A DNA stretch of 64,000 nucleotides from the NCBI RefSeq assembly GCF_042429435.1, contig NZ_JBHMAF010000008.1. The stretch is one strand, 5' to 3'. Shown here one piece after another: positions 42,618 to 50,209 of this stretch (its first letter is position 1; every line of letters begins with the position of its first letter). Below the pieces are notes generated by a model. The model was not told the origin of the DNA and did not search any database. It saw nothing but the letters and a program-made list of their open reading frames with translations. The position numbers were made by a program, and so were the translations under genes. The DNA comes from Ectobacillus funiculus (GTDB lineage: Bacteria; Bacillota; Bacilli; Bacillales; Bacillaceae_G).

Positions 42618-42893
42618 ATGCAAATTGAAAGATTTAATGATGGGGCAGAAGTCTTAAAAGTATTAGCCCACCCTACGCGAATCGCGCTTGTGAATTTTAT
42701 GATTGAAAAAGGTCCGGTAAATGTAACTACCCTTTATGAGGCGTTCGGAATGCCGCAAAGCACCATTAGCCAGCATTTATCAAGATTAAAATCTGTTAAG
42801 GTTGTTTCGGGAACACGTAGGGGTTTGGAGATTTATTATGAGGTAAAGGACAAACGGGTAGAAAATATCCTTAATGCGGTGGTTAGTGCTTAA
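42618..42893 (+). CDS. ArsR-family winged-helix regulator, c-di-GMP riboswitch controlled
   Basis: A 91-residue ArsR/SmtB-fold regulator: LKVLAHPTRIALVNFMIEKG, recognition helix MPQSTISQHLSRLK, and wing SGTRRGLEIYYEV. No Cys is present, so the metal sites of ArsR/SmtB are absent and it must sense something else or act constitutively. The start is ATG 42618 (GAGGAG 9 bases upstream) rather than 42612. It is 80% or so alike with the next gene. A c-di-GMP riboswitch precedes it, which would couple it to lifestyle control. Confidence 0.88.
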   Translation: MQIERFNDGAEVLKVLAHPTRIALVNFMIEKGPVNVTTLYEAFGMPQSTISQHLSRLKSVKVVSGTRRGLEIYYEVKDKRVENILNAVVSA

Positions 42894-43075
42894 GGGTTAT
42901 TACCAAAACGAATTATTTTGAAGCATCTGGTGGAAATCAGGTGCTTTTTTGCATTGTAAGAAAGTATAAGATTAGAGGTTGAATAAAAAAGTTATTAGGA
43001 AAACTTCATACTTTCTTCATAAATTTCTAATATTATTGCATTATAGTCGATAAATAAAGTTAGGAGAGTAGTAGA

Positions 43076-43351
43076 ATGAACATTGAAAAGTTTAATGATA
43101 GTGCGGAAATTTTAAAGGTATTAGCCCATCCTGCACGAATTGCGCTTGTGAAATTTATGATTGAAAAAGGACCAACAAATGTAACCTCTCTTTACGAAGA
43201 GCTTGAAGCGCCACAAAGTACAGTTAGCCAACATCTATCAAAATTAAAGACTGCCAAGATTATTTCAGGAACGCGCAAAGGTTTAGAGATTTATTATGAG
43301 ATAAAGGACGAGAGAGTAGAACCTATCCTGAATGCAATGATCAACGCTTAA
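43076..43351 (+). CDS. ArsR-family winged-helix regulator (paralogue)
   Basis: A 91-residue paralogue of the previous gene (LKVLAHPARIALVKFMIEKG, APQSTVSQHLSKLK, SGTRKGLEIYYEI). It has no Cys and no riboswitch: its own short AT-rich upstream region holds AGGAGAGTAG as ribosome site. A short repeat A fragment (about 42947-42968) lies between the two. The duplicated regulators may compete for the same operator or form heterodimers; this is speculation. No target genes are evident nearby. Confidence 0.87.
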   Translation: MNIEKFNDSAEILKVLAHPARIALVKFMIEKGPTNVTSLYEELEAPQSTVSQHLSKLKTAKIISGTRKGLEIYYEIKDERVEPILNAMINA

Positions 43352-43612
43352 GTACGATTTGGGTCATGGACCCTGCACGATTGAGCACACGAAGTAGCTG
43401 AATGAAGCAAAAGCTTTATCCACTTTTATGTATGCCGCTTGCCAATGGGTGAGCGGTTTTTATTTTGAATAAATCTATATATTGCTAATTAGACATAAAA
43501 AGCGTACACTTACAAGGGAGTTATTTACATTTATTCCAATGCACAATTTAACATAAATGTATTCTCTAAAGAATTATTAAGAATGAAAAGCTATATAAGG
43601 AGATTTCAGTAT

Positions 43613-44122
43613 ATGTATGCTAAGGCTAAATATGTAGTAGTTAGACAGCAGAATATCCAACAGACAATGTGTTTTGCAAGCGTAGGAAAGCGATTCTCTG
43701 CAATCGTCATAGATGTGTTTTGTGTAACAGCAGTATTAGTCACTATATCCTTTTTTCTTACGGCAAATCACTCTGATACATTTTATAAAGGCTGGAAATC
43801 CCTATGGATTGATGGGATTTATTTCGCATTAATACCTTTAATTTTAAAAGGTGGCACAATTGGTAGGCTTGTATTAGGGTTGAAATTGATTAAGATAGAC
43901 GGAAAACAGCTGAATTTTCGTACAATGCTAGTTCGAGAATTTATTGGAAAAGTAGGATTAGGTATGCTTACATTAGGAGCTACATATGTGATCAGTATTT
44001 TTATGGTGATATTTCGAAAAGATAGACGCGCTATTCATGACTTTGTTGCCAAAACTGCTGTTGTCTATAAGAGAATAGATGAAAACTTAATAAGAGGCGA
44101 AAAGTTAAAAAGGTATTCATAA
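43613..44122 (+). CDS. RDD family membrane protein
   Basis: A 169-residue protein with three hydrophobic segments in the RDD-domain arrangement: the N-terminal VGKRFSAIVIDVFCVTAVLV helix (R and D of the name), then GGTIGRLVLGLKLI in the middle, and a C-terminal RKDRRAIHDFVAKTAVVY. Function of the family is unknown; some members affect ion transport. ATG 43613 has AAGGAG 9 bases before it; an upstream extension from 43583 lacks one. It is followed by the Nudix gene in the same direction. Confidence 0.83.
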   Translation: MYAKAKYVVVRQQNIQQTMCFASVGKRFSAIVIDVFCVTAVLVTISFFLTANHSDTFYKGWKSLWIDGIYFALIPLILKGGTIGRLVLGLKLIKIDGKQLNFRTMLVREFIGKVGLGMLTLGATYVISIFMVIFRKDRRAIHDFVAKTAVVYKRIDENLIRGEKLKRYS

Positions 44123-44158
44123 AATTAAACTGAGGTTAGTGTCATAGGAGGATTTAAC

Positions 44159-44629
44159 ATGAATTACATTCAAGAATTAAGATCTGTTGTCGGAACTCGT
44201 CCATTAATATTAACTGCTGCAGGTGTAATCTTACTCGATGCTGAAGGCAGAATTCTATTGCAGCATAGAACAGATACAAACGACTGGGGGTTACCGGGTG
44301 GCTTTATGGAAATTGGTGAAACGATTGAGGATACAGCGAGAAGAGAGATTTTTGAAGAAACAGGGTTAACGGTGGGGGAATTAAAGCTTTTTCATATTTT
44401 TTCAGGGGACCAAATGTATTATGAATATCCTAATGGTGATCAAGTATATAATGTTATTATTTGTTACTATTCTTCTGATATCGCTGGAGAGATTAGACTT
44501 GATGAAGAGAGTAAAGAACTTAGATATTTTGATATTCAATCCTTCCCAGAAAACATAATGAAAACAAGTAAAGTAATGTTGGGTAAATATGTAAGTGAGA
44601 AAACCAATAGTGAAGCGGATGTTCTGTAG
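44159..44629 (+). CDS. Nudix hydrolase
   Basis: A 156-residue Nudix enzyme. The complete Nudix box is present from GGFMEIGETIEDTARREI to FEETGL (G-x5-E-x7-R-E-x2-E-E-x-G-L). The N-terminal part has LLQHRTDTNDWGLPGG, and an aromatic patch follows the box (MYYEYPNGDQVYNV). It is similar to ADP-ribose/MutT-like Bacillus Nudix proteins of this length (YjhB-like); substrate unknown. The ATG has AGGAGG. It lies 36 bases after the RDD gene, so cotranscription is possible. Confidence 0.88.
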   Translation: MNYIQELRSVVGTRPLILTAAGVILLDAEGRILLQHRTDTNDWGLPGGFMEIGETIEDTARREIFEETGLTVGELKLFHIFSGDQMYYEYPNGDQVYNVIICYYSSDIAGEIRLDEESKELRYFDIQSFPENIMKTSKVMLGKYVSEKTNSEADVL

Positions 44630-44666
44630 TGAAAGGAGCGGGCAGGGTTAACAGGGAGGGTAAGCA

Positions 44667-44960
44667 ATGGGGAATCAAGAGAAACGAATTAAAATTATAT
44701 CGCTGGTTTGGTTAGTTACTACCCAGATTGTGGCGGTATTATCAACACTGTTTTGGTTTATGGGTTGGGCCATGGCATTTGCTGAGGATGCATTTGCATC
44801 AGTAGCAACTATCTTTGTAACAAGTTACCCGCTCTTTGTTATTGTTTCAATTATCATGGGATGGATCACCTTCATGAAGAAGAAATATTTACAATTGGTT
44901 TTGTGGAGTGTATTGCCGGTTATATGGTGGTTAATATTTTTCACACTAGGCAAGATTTAA
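44667..44960 (+). CDS. Small membrane protein (97 aa)
   Basis: A three-helix membrane protein (MGNQEKRIKIISLVWLVTTQ, then WFMGWAMAFAEDAFASVATI, and a final LWSVLPVIWWLIFF). It is Trp-rich. The ribosome site GGGAGGG is good and a terminator follows at 44980. No family is recognised; it may be cotranscribed with the Nudix gene 37 bases upstream. Confidence 0.65.
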   Translation: MGNQEKRIKIISLVWLVTTQIVAVLSTLFWFMGWAMAFAEDAFASVATIFVTSYPLFVIVSIIMGWITFMKKKYLQLVLWSVLPVIWWLIFFTLGKI

Positions 44961-44979
44961 TAAATAGGCTTTTGTAATA

Positions 44980-45004
44980 AAGAGCGGCTCTGGCTGCTCT
45001 TTTT
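44980..45004 (+). terminator. Terminator after the 97-aa gene
   Basis: Stem AAGAGCGGC with GCTGCTCTT followed by TTT. Confidence 0.8.
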
Positions 45005-45070
45005 ATGTGTAAATCTGGGCTCGGATAAGATGGGGGTGTTGTTTTAAGAATAAAAGATCTGTAAAAGGTC

Positions 45071-45099
45071 TATACAAAGAAAGCGTTTTCATTTATAAT
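45071..45099 (+). promoter_or_regulatory. Promoter with a CcpA (cre) site in the spacer, copy 1
   Basis: -35 TATACA, 17-base spacer, -10 TATAAT. The spacer contains AAGAAAGCGTTTTCA (45077-45091), which matches the cre consensus WTGNAARCGNWWWCA at 14 of 15 positions. CcpA bound here would block RNA polymerase, so catabolite repression of the downstream small gene is predicted. An almost identical copy lies at 46359. Confidence 0.65.
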
Positions 45100-45224
45100 T
45101 AATGTACAAAGTTGAATTTGTGAAAGTAAGTGATATTTAGGTTTTTCACCAAATTTTCATGTAAGAAAGGTAATCTGTAGACAGTTACGATGAGAATAGT
45201 GCTAGGAAAGGAAGGCGAAGTCAA

Positions 45225-45398
45225 ATGATTATACTTGAGCAAATGCAAAATGGACAGGGAGTTATTAACGCCCAATCAACAGTCTATCAAACTCCTCTAG
45301 AACAGGAAGGAAGTGTGTTTAAAGGAGTTCTGTGGGGATCGTTATTGAGCGTACCTCTTTGGGGTATAATCATTGCTGGCTTTCATTTCTTCTCTTAA
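45225..45398 (+). CDS. Small single-helix membrane protein (57 aa), copy 1
   Basis: ATG preceded by GGAAGGCGAAG. The N-terminal half is polar (ILEQMQNGQGVINAQSTVYQ) and the C-terminal helix is FKGVLWGSLLSVPLWGIIIA. It is duplicated at 46593-46766 together with its promoter and leader, and a shorter relative is encoded at 45793-45897. The G-x-LWG-x3-S-x-PLW motif defines this local family. No known family is recognised. The cre site in its promoter suggests control by carbon supply. Confidence 0.6.
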   Translation: MIILEQMQNGQGVINAQSTVYQTPLEQEGSVFKGVLWGSLLSVPLWGIIIAGFHFFS

Positions 45399-45451
45399 GA
45401 AATGTGAATTTTTTTAACGTAAAATTATTATAGACATTTAACCATTTACCA

Positions 45452-45482
45452 GAGGGAGCTAGCTGCATAGCTCTCTTTTTAT
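45452..45482 (+). terminator. Terminator after copy 1 of the small membrane protein
   Basis: Stem AGAGGGAGCTA with TAGCTCTCT, followed by TTTTATTT. The same hairpin follows copy 2 at 46823. Confidence 0.8.
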
Positions 45483-45792
45483 TTATTCTAGACCGCTTTT
45501 TGTTGTTTAAATTACCAAAATAGGGAAAATATGTTATAATGAAGTTACCCCTAATATGTTATGGTGCGCTTTGGCTATTTGCCGAGGCGTTTTCTTTATA
45601 CACAAAAAATCACCCAACAGTACTGCTGAGTGGCAAAAAGGAGAAGTCATGACGTGTTCCCATAAATCGAATCAAAACATCATTGTTAGTAATTTATGGG
45701 CCGCTCTTAGCCGTCCTTTTTATTTGCAATTGGTTTTATTTCCTCTAAACCTGACTATCTTAATAATAAGTCAAAAAAGAGAGGTCGATATT

Positions 45793-45897
45793 ATGGAGAG
45801 AGAAGGGAATTTTGCGAGAGGGTGCCTTTGGGGATTGGTAATCTCTATTCCATTATGGATTGCACTTATCTGGTTGGTTAAGAGCGTTATTGAATAG
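45793..45897 (+). CDS. Small single-helix membrane protein (34 aa), third family member
   Basis: ATG 8 bases after AGAGAGG. The product MEREGNFARGCLWGLVISIP then LWIALIWLVKSVIE has the same CLWG-x3-S-x-PLW pattern as the proteins at 45225 and 46593, but lacks their polar N-terminus. A longer open frame back to 45556 exists but its upstream part has no ribosome site and is not protein-like. A terminator-like hairpin follows at 45909. Confidence 0.5.
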   Translation: MEREGNFARGCLWGLVISIPLWIALIWLVKSVIE

Positions 45898-45908
45898 CTT
45901 TATAACTG

Positions 45909-45938
45909 AAAGAGTCCTATTTCCGGGCTTTTTTTTTG
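45909..45938 (+). terminator. Terminator after the 34-aa gene
   Basis: Short stem AGTCC/GGGCT with a T run of nine. Confidence 0.6.
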
Positions 45939-46039
45939 CCTTGAAATTGAAAGGCGGTGAGAAGAATGTGTGAACAGATCAGAACCGACTGCCCTTTTTA
46001 TGGTCATATCTTAACTTGGATGATATAAGCCTGTTATTT

Positions 46040-46174
46040 CACACTGAAAAAAGGTTTAAATTTCCATCTGGAAGTGAATTCGACGTAGCCGGAAATGTTA
46101 GGAATATAGTATAAATAGGGCTACGCCTCTGTCTTCGCCCGAGAGCAGGGCTTGCCATTCGGCGAGTTTTCTTT
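46040..46174 (+). repeat. Repeat A, full-length
   Basis: Begins CACACTGAAAAAAGG, contains GAATTCGACGTAGCCGG and ends with the hairpin TTGCCATTCGGCGAGTTTTC. It abuts a full copy of repeat B. Confidence 0.85.
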
Positions 46175-46180
46175 ACAGGA

Positions 46181-46329
46181 TAAGAAAGTATAGCTTTTCG
46201 GGGTGATGTCTAGCTCCCAAGGCCCAACAGGCAGACTCCGGGCTGAACCTCCGCAAAAGGCAAAAAGCGCCTTTTACTCCGGCCCACCCCTACGTTGCTA
46301 TAAAAGGAGGACCTTGTCCGCTTTTCTTA
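46181..46329 (+). repeat. Repeat B, full-length
   Basis: About 149 bp beginning TAAGAAAGTATAGCTTTTCG and ending CCTTGTCCGCTTTTCTTA. The ends form a short inverted repeat (TAAGAAAG with CTTTTCTTA). The interior is GC-rich with hairpins (GGCAAAAAGCGCC, GTAGGGGTGG complement). A deletion derivative lies at 9876-9915. Confidence 0.65.
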
Positions 46330-46358
46330 ATTAGTAAACGTAAAGTTTGTAAAAAGTA

Positions 46359-46387
46359 TATACAAAGAAAGCGTTTTCATTTATAAT
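46359..46387 (+). promoter_or_regulatory. Promoter with a CcpA (cre) site in the spacer, copy 2
   Basis: -35 TATACA, 17-base spacer containing AAGAAAGCGTTTTCA (46365-46379), -10 TATAAT. Same layout as the promoter at 45071. The leader to the gene is longer here by an inserted or lost segment. Confidence 0.65.
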
Positions 46388-46592
46388 GAGTGTACAAAGT
46401 TAAAGATAGCTAAATCTTAATTTAATAGCAGTTAGAATGATGGAGAGAACATGGTGAAGCTCTGTTTCATAGTTATTTAAGGATGCTTTTGGAATCGATT
46501 CATATTTAGATTTTTCACCAAGTTTTCATTTAATAAAGGTAATCTGTAAACTGTTATGATGAGAATAGTGATGGAAAGGAAGGCGAAGCCAA

Positions 46593-46766
46593 ATGATTAT
46601 ACTTGAGCAAAGTCAAAATGGACAAGGAGTTATCAATATTCAATCAACAATCTATCAAACTCCTCTGGAACAGGAAGGAAATATGTTTAAAGGGCTTCTA
46701 TGGGGATCCCTGTTGAGCGTACCTCTTTGGGGTATAATTATTACTGGCTTTCATTTCTTCGCTTGA
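46593..46766 (+). CDS. Small single-helix membrane protein (57 aa), copy 2
   Basis: Paralogue of the protein at 45225, differing at about nine of 57 residues (ILEQSQNGQGVINIQSTIYQ, then FKGLLWGSLLSVPLWGIIIT). Promoter, cre site, leader (TTTTTCACCAA ... TGATGAGAATAGTG), ribosome site and terminator are all duplicated with it. The differences are mostly conservative, which suggests that both copies are under selection. Confidence 0.6.
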   Translation: MIILEQSQNGQGVINIQSTIYQTPLEQEGNMFKGLLWGSLLSVPLWGIIITGFHFFA

Positions 46767-46822
46767 GAAATGTGAATTTTTTTAAACGTAAAATTGTTAT
46801 AGAAATTTAAACATTTACCACA

Positions 46823-46848
46823 AGGGAGCTGCATAGCTCTCTTTTTTC
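46823..46848 (+). terminator. Terminator after copy 2 of the small membrane protein
   Basis: Stem AGGGAGCT-GCAT-AGCTCTCT followed by TTTTTTC. Confidence 0.75.
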
Positions 46849-46920
46849 ACTGTAAGAAGTATAAATTTCCAGACAGGAGTCAATTCGACGTAGTCGGAAA
46901 TGTTAGGAATACAGTATAAA
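46846..46920 (+). repeat. Repeat A, 5' partial copy that truncates a gene
   Basis: Holds TTCACTGTAAGAAGTATAAA through the CAATTCGACGTAGTCGG core to AATACAGTATAAA. The 3' hairpin half is missing. It forms the downstream end of the truncated CBO0543-like gene. Confidence 0.75.
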
Positions 46921-47369
46921 ATCCACGGAACAACTGCTAAAACAACTCCTAACCACCACTGCCAAGTGAAAACGATATTTCCACTCCAAAATTTTACTTT
47001 TTCGCTATGTGTAGCAGCAATTTGGTCATACAATTCATTAGCCCTTTTGGGATATTGTTCTTGATTTGTCATTTGTCTAACCTCATTCTCTTTATGAAAC
47101 GAGTAGAGAAAGCAACTTCTCAATAGTTCATTATTGCTTAATCAGACTAAATAGATAAATGTTGTGGCGGGGCGGAGGATGTCTAGTTTTGTGCAATACT
47201 GCACATTAGCTTCATAAGTAAATTAACATCAGACCTTGAACTTTTGTACGAAAACAAAAATATTCCTTGAATGAAGTTCATATGCTGCTAATCTTTCTTG
47301 TAATGTATGAGTAGGGAGGGATTAGGACCTCCCTATATTCTGTTTTTTTGTAGCATTCCTTTAATAGTG

Positions 47370-48020
47370 TCATGGCCAATACTTTTGAATAAAAAGGTTT
47401 TTTCCTGGTTGCCATTCTGCATAACTGATTTCTGCAGGTTGACTTATCCCATGTGTATTTAGCTGCTGATACAGCCAGTCTTTATTTAAACCTGCTTTCT
47501 GGAGGTTTTTGAGGATAACCTCGCCATCACTAATAAGAGTAAGGGGGAGAGTTTTCTTTTGTTCACCAGCATTTGCTTTTTGTAAAACACTAATACTTCC
47601 ATCATTCTCCAATATGGCATATTCTACACCCTGAAGTGAGAAAATATCTTTAGAGCGCAATAATTGCTGTAATTGGTTAATATCCAAGTGGTTCTTTTTC
47701 ATTTCGTTCCAATCTAATCTTCCTTGGTTAATAATGATGGCAGGTTTTCCTTCTAGTATATAGCGCAGTTTTCGAAATTTCTGTGTAACAATCTCGGTAA
47801 TAAAAATAAGGAGGCCCCATAATCCGATTGCTAAGAGGAGTTTTAAAAGGCCGACCTCTCCATCAAATATAGCCCCTCCAACTATATCTCCCAATACCAG
47901 GGCAGATATAAAATCGAAAGTAGTGATCTGACTAATTTGTGTTTTTCCTAGCCATTTCACAAGCATGAAAAGAGCTAAGTATCCAACTGTGAGTTCAATT
48001 AGAACCTGTAAGTAACTCAT
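47370..48020 (-). CDS. YetF/DUF421 family membrane protein
   Basis: A 216-residue protein with three N-terminal transmembrane helices and a soluble C-terminal part of two YetF domains. It has the family opening LALFMLVKWLGKTQISQIT, then TFDFISALVLGDIVGGAIFD, and KPAIIINQGRLDWNEMKKNH. In Bacillus such proteins (YetF, YdfS, YkjA, YrbG) are sporulation- or envelope-associated, of unknown molecular role. The gene is isolated with no partner; the ATG has a weak ribosome site. The gap 47073-47369 shows nothing recognised. Confidence 0.87.
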   Translation of the reverse strand: MSYLQVLIELTVGYLALFMLVKWLGKTQISQITTFDFISALVLGDIVGGAIFDGEVGLLKLLLAIGLWGLLIFITEIVTQKFRKLRYILEGKPAIIINQGRLDWNEMKKNHLDINQLQQLLRSKDIFSLQGVEYAILENDGSISVLQKANAGEQKKTLPLTLISDGEVILKNLQKAGLNKDWLYQQLNTHGISQPAEISYAEWQPGKNLFIQKYWP

Positions 48021-48204
48021 GTTTTATCTAACCCCTAACCATCTTCCTTATAACTCTGTTATGGACATATTCTTTTTACTTTAAACTAGTGTGTATAGTA
48101 GCACATGCTTACTTTAATAATTGCTCCCTTATTTTTTCAGAAGGGTGATACTTCTTTTCGGATAAGAGGAAAGATATGAAAAAGGGGGTGTTGGTATTAA
48201 TGCA

Positions 48205-48459
48205 ATGGATCAAATTTTAAGAGCAATTTATGAAGAGTTCAATAAAGAAACAGCCAATCTCAGTAACATTAATAGCGCTACAACTGAATTGGAGGGTAGG
48301 ATCTTTAAGGAAGCAGCTCTTCAACTTGAGAAAGATGGCTATTTACTGGGTGTGAAGAAAGCAACAGGGGGGCAGGACAATAAAGTTTTAACAGTTTGGT
48401 TCGACTCTAATACTAGTGTAACCCGTAAAGGCGCAAGCCGCCTTACTGAAATACTTTAA
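48205..48459 (+). CDS. Hypothetical protein, possible YjcQ-like winged helix (84 aa)
   Basis: A soluble protein: a helical N-terminus (ILRAIYEEFNKETANLSNIN), then EAALQLEKDGYLLGVKKATG and an Arg/Lys-containing C-terminal TRKGASRLTEIL. The layout (helix, linker, helix with KDGYL, beta-wing, helix) resembles phage YjcQ-type winged helices, but this is weak. The strong ribosome site AAAGGGGG is 16 bases from the ATG. An in-frame ATT at 48196 lies 8 bases from it, so a non-canonical start is possible. A terminator follows. Confidence 0.55.
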   Translation: MDQILRAIYEEFNKETANLSNINSATTELEGRIFKEAALQLEKDGYLLGVKKATGGQDNKVLTVWFDSNTSVTRKGASRLTEIL

Positions 48460-48467
48460 GTAAATTT

Positions 48468-48495
48468 GAGCATTCCCTCGGGAGTGCTTTTATTT
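48468..48495 (+). terminator. Terminator after the 84-aa gene
   Basis: Stem GCATTCCC with GGGAGTGC followed by TTTTATTT. Confidence 0.8.
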
Positions 48496-48626
48496 CACCT
48501 TAAGATATAAATTTCTAGCTGGAGGAGAATTCAACGTAGAGAGAAATTTTAGCAATAAAGTATCAGGACCACTATGCCCTTGGCTTCGTCCAAGAGCAGG
48601 GCTCGCCAATCAGCGAGTTTTCTTTA
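48495..48626 (+). repeat. Repeat A, full-length
   Basis: Diverged in the middle (CCACTATGCCCTTGGCTTCG) but with intact 3' hairpin CTCGCCAATCAGCGAGTTTTC. Confidence 0.83.
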
Positions 48627-48761
48627 GTAAACCAAATCATCTTAAAAAAGGGTATAGTGAATCGGTTGAATTAAGCTATAGTATAGAAAGCGGTATAATG
48701 CGCACAATAATTGTCGGAAGTTTAAGTATCAAAATAATAATTATTTGGAGGCTTTTGCTTT

Positions 48762-49103
48762 ATGACACAAAAAAATCCACCGAAGCAATTAAAACAAGCT
48801 ATTCAAGATGTCCAACAAGCGGAACAGGAACTAAAAAGTATCCAAGCTACTAAATCTCAGCCAAATCAACGATTACAACAAGCACAGCAAGATGTCCAGG
48901 AGGCATATCAACAACTGCAATTAGAGAATCAACAATTACTGCAAGCACAACAACAGGTGGAAATAGAAACGCAACAATTACTGCAAGCGCAACAAAAAGT
49001 TAAGCAAGAACAACAGGAGGTTAGAATGGCACAAGCAAAAGTTCAGCAGGCACAAGCTACTGCAACTGCTGCAATGACGGCTTCAAGCGACTCTATACAA
49101 TAA
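48762..49103 (+). CDS. Gln-rich coiled-coil protein (113 aa)
   Basis: About one third of the residues are Gln. The protein consists of heptad-like repeats (QQAEQELKSIQATKSQ, QQLQLENQQLLQAQQQ, QQLLQAQQKVKQEQQEV), predicting one long coiled coil with a short Ala/Ser tail. No signal peptide or membrane helix is seen. It opens MTQKNPPKQL after a GGAGG site. Such proteins in Bacillus may be spore-associated, but no family is recognised. Internal Gln repeats suggest growth by slippage. Confidence 0.6.
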   Translation: MTQKNPPKQLKQAIQDVQQAEQELKSIQATKSQPNQRLQQAQQDVQEAYQQLQLENQQLLQAQQQVEIETQQLLQAQQKVKQEQQEVRMAQAKVQQAQATATAAMTASSDSIQ

Positions 49104-49510
49104 AATAGTATAGTTTTTATTTTATTATAGTATAGTTTTTGTTTTATTACAGAAATTTTTTTCTTAAATACAAGCTTGATATAAATGAACGAAGTCCTAT
49201 CCTGCATGGAGGGACTTTTTCTATACGGCTCTCATTCTTTTTATCATCTTGAAAAAAGCAGTCATTGGAATCGTTACCCTTATAGAAGTCCGTTCTTAAA
49301 AGACTCAGGATAAAATGGCGAAAGCTAAACTTAGAAAGTGGAAAGTAAATTTACGGGGTATTCAAAAGAAAAGATGGTTTAAAATGTTTCATGAGTATAA
49401 AAGTGTAATAAATTTAAAAATAATGGATAATATAAGATGTTTTAAGGGTGCCATAGGAGGAAAATCCTATTCATAAGAAGAATACAATTATTTAAACAGG
49501 GGGTGCTGTA
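49104..49510 (+). other. Gap with a short tandem duplication
   Basis: Just after the Gln-rich gene a segment TAGTATAGTTTTTATTTTATTA is nearly repeated (TAGTATAGTTTTTGTTTTATTA as its second copy). Other sequence shows a hairpin around GAAGTCC..GGGACTTT (about 49191-49220), likely a terminator, and nothing else. Confidence 0.4.
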
Positions 49511-49738
49511 ATGTTACAAAAAGTTAAAACCAAGGTAATTATGGATAGCGGAAAGGAATACATAGTTAGCATGCATCCTGAATTGTTCGCGATACACATT
49601 ACAGATGAGTTTGGAAACATTCTGAGGGGAATGCTTCAGTTTGATAATATATTTATTAATCCTCAACATATTTCATCGCTTGAGGCAGTAAATTTCGAGA
49701 TTTTTACCCTTGAAGATATTGAAAATGCAGTGGGCTAA
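49511..49738 (+). CDS. Hypothetical protein (75 aa)
   Basis: ATG after AGGGGGTGCTGTA. A beta-rich small protein (KVKTKVIMDSGKEYIVSMHP, then FGNILRGMLQFDNIFINPQH) ending in an acidic helix. The form (a basic beta strand, DSGKEY, a final FINPQHISSLE) resembles small phage or plasmid-borne proteins found in many bacilli, but no family is recognised. A terminator follows 9 bases after the stop. Confidence 0.55.
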   Translation: MLQKVKTKVIMDSGKEYIVSMHPELFAIHITDEFGNILRGMLQFDNIFINPQHISSLEAVNFEIFTLEDIENAVG

Positions 49739-49747
49739 TTTAAATTT

Positions 49748-49776
49748 AGCATTCCTTCGGGGGATGCTTTTTATTT
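49748..49776 (+). terminator. Terminator after the 75-aa gene
   Basis: Stem AGCATTCC with GGGATGCT followed by TTTTATTT. Confidence 0.8.
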
Positions 49777-50209
49777 TATAAAAGCGATTAACGCCGGAAG
49801 CTGAGGTGAGTATAATGCGAGAGTGTAAGAGGAAAAGAAGTGTTTTAAGTTAGAATGTTATAAAAACTAATACGGTTGTGCTAGATGCAAAAATCATGGT
49901 TGGTTTCTATCAAAATACGCAAGGAGTACTTCTTCCCCAAGAGTATGGCTTGAGATGGAGGAGATGAATTTGCGTCAGACAAAGTGTGGTTTATTGTATA
50001 CTAATTTGTCTGATTTTTTGTTTCCTCAAAGTAGCAATATCCCCATATAGCAGCCCTGTCAAGTCAAAGACTAAGGAATGAAGCAATTAGCAATAAATGG
50101 TGAAATATACAAAAAGCAGGAATGTATTGTATTATTATCTAAATGATTTCTTTATTAATGAAATTGTTTACTGAATTTATAAAATTTATTTCAGGGAGTT
50201 GGTAAGAGG
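49777..50209 (+). other. Gap with one terminator-like hairpin
   Basis: Stem TCAGACAAA/TTTGTCTGA followed by TTTTTTG at 49975-50019, with no gene in front of it. No other feature is seen before the ribosome site of the 91-aa gene. Confidence 0.4.

Larger units (their letters stand above)
46815..47072 (-). pseudogene. CBO0543-like membrane protein gene truncated by repeat A
   Basis: ATG 47072 follows GAGGTTAGACAA. The first about 50 codons read like the N-terminus of the CBO0543 family: a charged helix (YPKRANELYDQIAATHSEKV), then FWSGNIVFTWQWWLGVVLAV. The family normally continues for another 80-100 residues with more membrane helices. Here the frame runs into a repeat A fragment at 46920, and the last about 35 codons (from LYCIPNI) are repeat sequence read backwards. 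The gene is therefore probably non-functional. Family assignment is from memory of the pattern. Confidence 0.55.

Noticed and set aside
45556..45792. N-terminal extension of the 34-aa membrane protein frame
   Set aside because: No ribosome site at its start, and the upstream 79 residues do not resemble the paralogous small proteins; the internal ATG with AGAGAGG fits better.
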